Positions 1-5,802 of a DNA stretch of 7,347 nucleotides are shown here, piece by piece. The stretch spans positions 1 to 7,347 of the forward strand of contig JABSPC010000400.1 in NCBI GenBank assembly GCA_013215515.1, in the 5' to 3' direction. The notes below the pieces were generated by a model. That model saw only the letters and a list, made by a program, of their open reading frames with translations. It was not told the origin of the DNA and searched no databases. The position numbers and the translations under genes were made by a program. This stretch comes from Crocinitomicaceae bacterium (GTDB lineage Bacteria; Bacteroidota; Bacteroidia; Flavobacteriales_D; Crocinitomicaceae). Positions within the stretch are counted from its first letter, which is position 1. Each line of letters starts with the position of its first letter.

Positions 1-1081
1 GATCTTCTAACTTTTCGTAAGCACCAGCCAGCACATGATAAATACTTGGATTGTCAGGATCTAACTCACAAGCTTTTAAAATTAAAGTCAACCCTTCTTG
101 TGTTTTTCCATCCATGTCTTCAACGATACCCAAGCCTAACCAAGCATCTGGTAGCATTGGAGCAAGTTCTAATGAACGTTTATAATAATGTTTTGCCAAT
201 ACTAACTGGTTCAACTGCTCATGGCATTCACCGATATAGCACAAAGCCAATGGATCATCTCCATCTAACTCCATACATTTTTCGAAATGCTCAATTGCCT
301 TTGTATAGCGATTCAATGACAAACTTGTATGTCCAAGGTTAAAATAGGCAGGTCCAAACTCATCGTTTATTAGAGTACAATAATCGTAAGCCCAGAGTGC
401 TTTCTCATGATTATCAAGCTTCGAATGGGCATTACCCAAGTTATACCAAGCTGTAAACGAATAGGGATTGTCGTCAATGAAATCTGAATAGCATTGAATT
501 GATTTTTCAGTATCTCCAATTTGATCATAGCAATAAGCCAGTTCATAAATTGCGCCTTCATTACTCGGATTTGCTTTTACAGCTTCGTCCAATACATTAA
601 TAGCCAACTGGTAGTCATCAATATTTTGATATTCCATGGCGAGGTCTAGGTAAATTTCATCTCGATCCTCAGGTTCAGCTTCAGCTAATGCATCTTTAAA
701 ATATTTAATTGCACTCTTACTATCTTTTATCTGACTGAACACAGATGCTTTCGTTAACAGAACTTCCATAGATGGAAAATCACTTCGTTCAATTTCTGTC
801 AGTAAATTCAGTGCTTCTTTTAAATTTCCTGTAGCCGAAAGTGCTTGGGCTTTTCTTAGCTTAAACAACGGACTGTAAGAATATTGGGTAAGGGCTTCTT
901 CAACACATAAAAGCGCTTTTGAATATTGTGCGGCTATTAAGTAATGATCTATCATCGCTTCCCAACGGTCCGTATCAAAAAAACCAATAGAATCCCCTTT
1001 AAGAAAGGTTTCAAACCTTTCCAAGTCTTCCTTTAGATTTCCTTCAAAAAATTCATTTGGTTCCTCTTCATCATCAAACAT
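1..1081 (-). CDS. Tetratricopeptide-repeat (TPR) protein, C-terminus outside the window
   Basis: The minus strand is open from the ATG at 1081-1079 to the window edge, giving 360 visible codons with no stop. The N-terminus is acidic (MFDDEEEPNEFF) and has no signal peptide or membrane segment, so the protein is probably cytoplasmic. From about residue 109 to 346 the sequence falls into seven consecutive 34-residue units, starting at 109, 143, 177, 211, 245, 279 and 313, and an eighth begins at 347. Each unit shows the helix-turn-helix TPR pattern, for example AWYNLGNAHSKL followed by HEKALWAYDY. Degenerate units probably cover residues 40-108. TPR solenoids bind protein partners; no enzymatic domain is visible, so the specific role is unknown. 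An in-frame TTG lies three codons upstream, but ATG is the more likely start. The gene is divergent from the secreted-protein gene at 1285. Confidence 0.9.
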   Translation of the reverse strand, partial: MFDDEEEPNEFFEGNLKEDLERFETFLKGDSIGFFDTDRWEAMIDHYLIAAQYSKALLCVEEALTQYSYSPLFKLRKAQALSATGNLKEALNLLTEIERSDFPSMEVLLTKASVFSQIKDSKSAIKYFKDALAEAEPEDRDEIYLDLAMEYQNIDDYQLAINVLDEAVKANPSNEGAIYELAYCYDQIGDTEKSIQCYSDFIDDNPYSFTAWYNLGNAHSKLDNHEKALWAYDYCTLINDEFGPAYFNLGHTSLSLNRYTKAIEHFEKCMELDGDDPLALCYIGECHEQLNQLVLAKHYYKRSLELAPMLPDAWLGLGIVEDMDGKTQEGLTLILKACELDPDNPSIYHVLAGAYEKLED

Positions 1082-1087
1082 AGACTG

Positions 1088-1095
1088 CAAATTTA
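1088..1095 (-). promoter_or_regulatory. Possible Bacteroidota -7 element for the TPR gene
   Basis: On the minus strand these bases read TAAATTTG, an exact match to the TAnnTTTG -7 element of Bacteroidota housekeeping promoters. It ends only six bases before the ATG of the TPR gene, which would give a leaderless or nearly leaderless transcript. No TTG is found at the usual distance upstream, so the match may be chance in AT-rich DNA. Confidence 0.25.
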
Positions 1096-1138
1096 TGTAA
1101 CTCTAAGATAAGGAAAAAGAAATTCCTAAACAATCGCT

Positions 1139-1150
1139 TAACAATTGTTA
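1139..1150. promoter_or_regulatory. Perfect 12-bp palindrome, possible operator
   Basis: TAACAATTGTTA is a perfect inverted repeat without a spacer, placed in the shared region between two divergent genes. It lies 57 bases upstream of the TPR start codon and 134 bases upstream of the secreted-protein start codon. The size and position suit a dimeric regulator, but no regulator gene is visible in the window. AT-rich palindromes of this length also occur by chance. Confidence 0.25.
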
Positions 1151-1284
1151 TGAACAGGAAATTAACATCTATAGAATTGGAGGTATTTCCCCGCTGCGAT
1201 GGACTAAGAACAAAATGCCACGAATCAAATTCAAAAAAACGACTAGGTTTCTAAATTCAATTGTATTTTAGAGAAAAAAAAATC

Positions 1285-2937
1285 ATGTCTAAATTAAAAC
1301 TGCTACTCGGAGCATTCATTCTTTGCTCTTTCTCACTTATCGCTCAAGATGATTTTGACGGAGATGTAAAATGGGGAGAACCATTAATTCTAAAAAAGAA
1401 AGAGCTCGGGCCTTATCCAATTGGAGTTGCTGACGATTCATTCTATTCAACAAAACGACTTAAGAAAAAGACCTTTTTGCAAACATTTGGATTAAAATCT
1501 TTGTCTCTTGAGAAAGAAGTCGAAATGGATTTTGACTACAAAGGTTTTGATTTGACGCAAATTAGCAGTTTTGTTTTTGCCGAGAAAGTGATATTCATTA
1601 CAAGTTACGTGGATAAGAAAGCGAAGAAAAAGCATTTTTTATTACATGAACTTGAAAATGAATCAGCGCTTGGTAAACCAATTGAGCTAGCTGTAACGGC
1701 TTGGTCATCGAAAAAAATTGCCTTCACAAAAAAGGCTTTGGCCAAAATGAAAGAAGGTGGCGCTTACTCCTTTAGATTCTTATTATCAGAAGATTACGAG
1801 TCAATGATGGTCTCATATCAAAATTCTGATGGAGATACTGAAACGATCTTATTCGATAAAGATCTAGAAGAAGTTGGAAGAACTACCATGGAGTTGCCCG
1901 TTGAGAAATTTCAAGTAACAAGTTCGCGTTTAACAAATTCGGGGCGATATTACATGGTTGGTTATGAACTAAAAGAAGGTGAATCTAAAGGTTTAATTAA
2001 AAGACAAATTGAAATTGCCGGAGATTATCACATTTATATTCACGATGCCGTGAGTGGTGATATGGAAGATATTGATTTGAATATCGGTAAAGACATTATT
2101 TCGATAGCAGTCAAAGTAATGGACGATGAAAGCACTGTTGCTTATGGAATGTATTCTAATGAAGATGCTAAAGGAGTTTCCGGTGCATTCTTTCAGAAAA
2201 TGAGTCCTAAATATGAAGTGGAATTCACTACTCTTGAGGAATTTGAACAGGACTTCATTACGCAGCATTGGACAGATCGTCAGAAAAAGAAAGCTGAGAA
2301 AAAGAAGAAAAAGAAAAATCCCAAGAAAAAATCTGAGCCTTCATTGTACAGTTATATCATGCATGATTTAGCAGTTAAAGACAACGGAGACCTGACCTTA
2401 TTGGCTGAGCAGTATTACATGTATGTAACATCCCATACGTATACAGATGCCAACGGAAATTCGCGTACCACGTATACTTACCATTACATTTACAATGATA
2501 TTATTGCTGTAAATTGTACGAACACCGGAGAGGTAACATGGAAGCAGAAAGTTAAGAAACGCCAGCACTCAATTAATGACGGCGGAAGATTATCATCGTT
2601 CTACACAATGACACAAGACAATAACATTTACTTGATGTACAACGACAAAGAGGCTAACATGGATGATGCTGAAGAAGCTACATCAATGAAAGATAAACGT
2701 AAACAAAAGAAAAATACAATTGCTGCATTAATTGCGATATCAGAAGATGGAGATTCTAAGAAATCCATTCTTTTCAATTTTGAAGGTGAACTAGGAAGAA
2801 CTATTGTTCCTAAAAGATGCCGCAGAATGGGTGATAAAGAAGTTTTACTTTTCGCTGAAATGGACGGTCCTAAATCTGGAATTGTAGCGGCACTGAGTAA
2901 AAAGAGAAAAATGCTCGGCTGGCTGACATTAGAATAA
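1285..2937 (+). CDS. Uncharacterised secreted protein with propeller-like repeats and a Lys-rich linker
   Basis: This 550-residue protein starts at the ATG at 1285. An in-frame TTG at 1261 would add eight residues ahead of the signal peptide and is less likely. Residues 1-20 form a Sec signal peptide (K3 and K5, then a hydrophobic stretch ending in SLIA), with probable cleavage before Q21. Cys14 has no proper lipobox, so a lipoprotein is not supported. The mature part shows no membrane segment and is rich in short beta-strand patterns resembling propeller blades, such as NDIIAVN..GEVTWK at about 404-420 and NTIAALIAISEDGDSKKSILFNF at about 477-499. A highly basic lysine run spans residues 334-349. 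I recognise no named family or catalytic motif. It is probably periplasmic or outer-membrane associated; a beta-propeller fold is inference. A terminator follows 18 bases after the stop, and a decayed paralogue lies directly downstream. Confidence 0.88.
   Translation: MSKLKLLLGAFILCSFSLIAQDDFDGDVKWGEPLILKKKELGPYPIGVADDSFYSTKRLKKKTFLQTFGLKSLSLEKEVEMDFDYKGFDLTQISSFVFAEKVIFITSYVDKKAKKKHFLLHELENESALGKPIELAVTAWSSKKIAFTKKALAKMKEGGAYSFRFLLSEDYESMMVSYQNSDGDTETILFDKDLEEVGRTTMELPVEKFQVTSSRLTNSGRYYMVGYELKEGESKGLIKRQIEIAGDYHIYIHDAVSGDMEDIDLNIGKDIISIAVKVMDDESTVAYGMYSNEDAKGVSGAFFQKMSPKYEVEFTTLEEFEQDFITQHWTDRQKKKAEKKKKKKNPKKKSEPSLYSYIMHDLAVKDNGDLTLLAEQYYMYVTSHTYTDANGNSRTTYTYHYIYNDIIAVNCTNTGEVTWKQKVKKRQHSINDGGRLSSFYTMTQDNNIYLMYNDKEANMDDAEEATSMKDKRKQKKNTIAALIAISEDGDSKKSILFNFEGELGRTIVPKRCRRMGDKEVLLFAEMDGPKSGIVAALSKKRKMLGWLTLE
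2284..2334 (+). other. Lysine-rich linker coding segment
   Basis: Residues 334-350 of the secreted protein are mostly lysine, with scattered A, E, N, P and S, encoded by AAA/AAG-rich DNA. The segment separates the strand-rich region ending near FITQHWTD from the one starting near SLYSYIMHDL. The downstream paralogue has a shorter, non-lysine joint at the same place, so this looks like a low-complexity insertion or expansion in a surface loop rather than part of the fold. Confidence 0.7.
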
Positions 2938-2955
2938 ATGAATACACTTTTATTG

Positions 2956-2996
2956 AAAGGGAATCTTGGATCATCTGAGATTCCCTTTTTTGTTTT
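2956..2996 (+). terminator. Intrinsic terminator of the secreted-protein gene
   Basis: An 11-bp perfect stem, AAAGGGAATCT (2956-2966) with AGATTCCCTTT (2978-2988), encloses an 11-base loop and runs into a T tract (2986-2991, then TTTT after one G). It lies 18 bases after the stop codon at 2935-2937. It should end the transcript before the paralogous remnant, which would leave that remnant without its neighbour's promoter. Confidence 0.85.
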
Positions 2997-3112
2997 AAAG
3001 CCAATTCTAAATTGGATTGACATTTAAAGGATTGAGTTACCGATGACTCAATAAACTAGCTATTTAGCTCATTATCAGTAATATTTGAATTGAACCTCAA
3101 TATGTTTGCTGA
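2997..3112. other. Spacer with small inverted repeats upstream of the pseudogene
   Basis: This stretch lies between the terminator and the first recognisable homology of the downstream paralogue. It holds three short inverted repeats: CCAATT-CTA-AATTGG (3001-3015), ATTGAGT with ACTCAAT around an 8-base loop (3031-3052), and AGCTA-TT-TAGCT (3058-3069). Stops occur in all plus-strand frames. A short stretch around 3079-3112 (reading as IFELNLNMFAE in one frame) may be a scrambled remnant of the paralogue, but the match is too weak to claim. I see no complete gene here. Confidence 0.5.
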
Positions 3113-3831
3113 ATTGCTTCTGGCACCTTTCTTAAAAAAATTACGTCAGATTTCAGAATAAAGCATCTAAGTACTGAAGAATTTGAGTCAGATTTCATTA
3201 CCGATCACGAAGGCAATTGGTCATACGAGAGGACTACCGGTTCCTATTTTTATAAAATGTGTGATTTAATTGTCAAAGAAAACGGAGAAATGACTTTGCT
3301 CACCGAACAATTCTCAATCAGAGGAATATCTCGAACCTCTCAGGATGCCCAAGGAGTCTGGCGTACTGTAATGGACTACCATTATTTCCATGACGATATT
3401 ATCGCGGTTAACCACAACAATTCTGGAGAAGTAACCTGGAAACTGAAAATTGATAAAAAACAATATTCTCTTAATCATGATGAGCAATACGCATCATTCT
3501 TTTCTACTACTGACGGAAAAAACATTTTCCTAATTTATAATGATACTGGTCCAAATGTAGAAGAACGAGATATTAGACCTTTATTTTCGGGTAGAGATAA
3601 AAAGAAAAAATATACAGTTGCGGCTCTAATTTGTATTACCGATGGTGGAATCTCAAAAAAAATATCCTTTTCAATTTTGAAGGAAAAGAGGGAAAATCTC
3701 TAATACAAAAAAACTGTGACAAAATAAGTGATAAAGAAGTATTGTTGTACACTGATTTAGAGGGAACCAAACCGGGTATAACCTCTTCAAATAATTTGAA
3801 TAAAACACTTGGTCGGTTGACATTAGAATAA
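3113..3831 (+). pseudogene. 5'-truncated, frameshifted tandem paralogue of the secreted protein
   Basis: The translation matches the C-terminal 46% of the upstream 550-residue protein, from about its residue 297 to its last residue. Homology begins with ASGTFLKKITSDF, opposite VSGAFFQKMSPKY, and continues through DDIIAVN..GEVTWK. Over a stretch of about 95 residues (from 3257) roughly half the positions are identical by eye. The frame from 3113 breaks in an A8 run at 3655-3662; the adjacent frame then carries ILFNFEG through to GRLTLE and a stop at 3829-3831. Losing one A from an original nine explains the break. The signal peptide and first half are missing, a stop precedes the homology (3110-3112), and the first in-frame ATG (3257) lies inside conserved sequence. 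A decaying duplicate is most likely; a short functional product from 3257 made by slippage is possible but less likely. Confidence 0.85.
3655..3662 (+). other. A8 homopolymer at the frameshift point
   Basis: Eight consecutive A residues mark where the reading frame of the paralogous remnant switches. Before it the frame reads GGISKK; after it the neighbouring frame reads ILFNFEG, as in the intact copy (DSKKSILFNFEG). One extra A would restore a continuous frame. The cause could be a real deletion, a sequencing error, or a site of polymerase slippage. Confidence 0.75.
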
Positions 3832-3855
3832 TGGAACTATTTAAAATAATTCCAC

Positions 3856-3891
3856 AAAAAAGCCTTACCAATTACGGTAAGGCTTTTTTTT
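3856..3891. terminator. Bidirectional intrinsic terminator between converging units
   Basis: The stem GCCTTACC (3862-3869) with GGTAAGGC (3876-3883) has a six-base loop and is flanked by A6 on the left and T8 on the right, so a T tract follows the hairpin on either strand. It lies 24 bases past the pseudogene stop and 16 bases past the typA stop, which suits termination of both converging transcripts. Confidence 0.9.
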
Positions 3892-3907
3892 AATAGCTTA
3901 TTGGAAA

Positions 3908-5716
3908 CTATGCTCCTATAGCTTTCCCGGCTCTTTTACGATCTGTTTCTTTCAATAATATTTTTCTAATTCTCAAGTTCACGGGTGTTACTTCGACGTA
4001 TTCATCAGCTTGGATATACTCAAGACACTCCTCTAAACTAAACTCTCTTGGTGGTACAATTCTTACTTTTGCATCGGTACCAGACTTACGCATGTTCGTT
4101 AATTGTTTCGTTTTAGTAACGTTAACAACCAAGTCACTTGCACGACTGTTTTCACCAATTACTTGCCCTTCATAAATACTTTCTCCCGGAGCGATAAAGA
4201 ACGTCCCTCTTTCTTGTAAGTTATTTAATGAGAACGGAATCGAAGTTCCAAGTTCCATTGAGATCAAAGACCCATTCAAACGACCAGCGATATCGCCTTT
4301 GTAAGGTTGGTATTCTAAGAATCTGTGTGTCATAATTGCTTCTCCAGCAGTAGCAGTAAGCAAATAGTTTCTCAATCCAATAATTCCACGAGAAGGTACT
4401 TGGAACGTGATCGTCATACGGTCTCCTTTTGGAACCATATTTATCATTTCCCCTTTACGTTTCGTTACTGCTTCAACTGCTGTTCCACTATTTACTTCAG
4501 GTAAATCAATAGTTAACTCTTCAACCGGCTCACATTTCTTACCGTCAATCTCCTTAACAATTACTTGTGGTTGCCCAACTTGTAGCTCATAACCTTCACG
4601 ACGCATCGTTTCAATTAAAACAGACAAGTGCATTACTCCACGACCAAAAACCATCCATTTATCTGCTTTATCCGTCTTACCAATTTTCATTGCTAAGTTC
4701 TTCTCTAGCTCTTTGTCTAAGCGTTCAGAAATATGTCTAGACGTTACCAATTTCCCCTCCTTCCCAAAGAAAGGCGAATCATTAATTGAGAACATCATGC
4801 TCATTGTAGGTTCATCAATTGCGATACTATCTAATGGATCTGGGTTTTCCGCATCACAAATAGAGTCACCAATTTCAAACCCCTCAATTCCAGTAATTGC
4901 ACAAATATCTCCTCCTTGAACAGAATCAGTCTTTACACGATTCGTCCCTTCAAAAATGAAAACATCTTTAATTTTGTGTCTTTGTTGGCTCCCATCTGAT
5001 TTCGATAAAATGATAGGCATATTCGGTTTAATTACCCCACGCGTCAAACGACCAATAGCGATACGTCCAACAAACGAAGAAAAATCAAGCGATGTAATCA
5101 ACATTTGAGTATTTCCCTCTTCAATAGTGATAGGTGGGTAATAATCAAGAATCATATCCAAAAGAGGAGTAATAGTATCTGTTGGCTTTTTCCAATCTTC
5201 AGACATCCATCCGTTCTTTGCAGAACCATAAATAGTTGGGAAATCCAATTGTTCTTCAGTTGCGTCCAATTCGAACATCAAATCAAAAACTTTTTCATGC
5301 ACTTCTTCTGGAGTACAGTTGTCTTTATCCACTTTATTTACAACTACCATTGGCTTAATCCCCATTGATAGTGCTTTACCAAGAACAAAACGTGTTTGAG
5401 GCATTGGCCCCTCAAAGGCATCAACCAATAAACAAACTCCATCGGCCATGTTCAATACACGTTCAACCTCCCCACCAAAATCGGCGTGACCAGGTGTGTC
5501 AATAATATTGATTTTCGTTCCTTTATACGTTACAGAAACGTTCTTAGACGTAATTGTAATTCCTCTCTCACGCTCAAGATCATTGCTATCCATAATGAGC
5601 TCGCCTTTCGGACGATTTCTCTCATCTACTACTGATCCTGCTTCAATCATTTTGTCAACCAATGTTGTCTTACCGTGGTCAACGTGTGCAATAATTGCTA
5701 TGTTTCTAATTTCCAT
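3908..5716 (-). CDS. typA: Ribosome-associated translational GTPase TypA/BipA
   Basis: This 602-residue protein is full length for TypA/BipA (about 600 residues). The GTPase domain has every expected motif: G1 AHVDHGKT at 10-17, G2 ERERGITI at 48-55, G3 DTPGH at 73-77, G4 NKVD at 127-130 and G5 SAK at 165-167. An EF-Tu-like beta-barrel follows (about 205-290), then EF-G-like domains III and V (about 300-385 and 395-480) and the family-specific C-terminal domain (about 480-600), which contains the PSRGIIGLRN signature at 441-450. TypA hydrolyses GTP on the ribosome and, in E. coli, supports 50S assembly and growth in the cold and under stress. It is cytoplasmic. The ATG at 5716-5714 places the G1 motif at the usual distance from the N-terminus. 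The helicase gene lies 86 bases upstream in the same direction. Confidence 0.97.
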   Translation of the reverse strand: MEIRNIAIIAHVDHGKTTLVDKMIEAGSVVDERNRPKGELIMDSNDLERERGITITSKNVSVTYKGTKINIIDTPGHADFGGEVERVLNMADGVCLLVDAFEGPMPQTRFVLGKALSMGIKPMVVVNKVDKDNCTPEEVHEKVFDLMFELDATEEQLDFPTIYGSAKNGWMSEDWKKPTDTITPLLDMILDYYPPITIEEGNTQMLITSLDFSSFVGRIAIGRLTRGVIKPNMPIILSKSDGSQQRHKIKDVFIFEGTNRVKTDSVQGGDICAITGIEGFEIGDSICDAENPDPLDSIAIDEPTMSMMFSINDSPFFGKEGKLVTSRHISERLDKELEKNLAMKIGKTDKADKWMVFGRGVMHLSVLIETMRREGYELQVGQPQVIVKEIDGKKCEPVEELTIDLPEVNSGTAVEAVTKRKGEMINMVPKGDRMTITFQVPSRGIIGLRNYLLTATAGEAIMTHRFLEYQPYKGDIAGRLNGSLISMELGTSIPFSLNNLQERGTFFIAPGESIYEGQVIGENSRASDLVVNVTKTKQLTNMRKSGTDAKVRIVPPREFSLEECLEYIQADEYVEVTPVNLRIRKILLKETDRKRAGKAIGA

Positions 5717-5802
5717 CTTTTGTAATTATGAATATTGAATTAAACTTATCTCGACTTTGCTCGATCGGCTTAATTTATAATTCCTCATTTCTAATTATAT
5801 AT
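5717..5802 (-). other. Short gap between the helicase gene and typA
   Basis: This AT-rich 86-base gap has no hairpin followed by a T tract, so the helicase transcript could run into typA. A weak -7-like match (TAAGTTTA, minus strand, 5748-5741) has the wrong final base and no TTG at the expected distance, so a separate typA promoter is not supported by sequence alone. No Shine-Dalgarno sequence precedes the typA ATG. Confidence 0.5.

Larger units (their letters stand above)
1082..1284. other. Divergent intergenic region
   Basis: These 203 bases separate the start codons of the leftward TPR gene and the rightward secreted-protein gene, so both promoters should lie here. The region contains a 12-bp palindrome (1139-1150), an exact TAnnTTTG match facing left (1088-1095) and a near match facing right, TAGGTTTC at 1244-1251, with no TTG at the expected upstream distance. 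Just before the rightward ATG there is an A-rich leader (A9 at 1274-1282) and no Shine-Dalgarno sequence, as is usual in Bacteroidota. I see no tRNA, small-RNA hairpin or coding remnant here. Confidence 0.6.

Noticed and set aside
46..561. Short open frames of 98 and 63 codons on the two strands
   Set aside because: Both overlap the TPR gene in other frames and show no recognisable protein features.
1261..1284. Upstream TTG start adding eight residues to the secreted protein
   Set aside because: The extension MYFREKKI would precede an already complete signal peptide that begins at the ATG at 1285.
1312..1326. Possible lipoprotein cysteine (Cys14) in the signal peptide
   Set aside because: The preceding residues F-I-L do not fit a lipobox, and the cysteine lies in the middle of the hydrophobic core; cleavage after SLIA is better supported.
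3101..3108. TATGTTTG, an exact TAnnTTTG match that could be a promoter for the pseudogene
   Set aside because: The nearest upstream TTG sequences are only 8 and 13 bases away instead of about 19-20, and the match probably occurs by chance within decayed coding sequence.
4407..5738. Four plus-strand open frames of 61-87 codons
   Set aside because: They are antisense to typA, whose full-length frame is established by its GTPase motifs.
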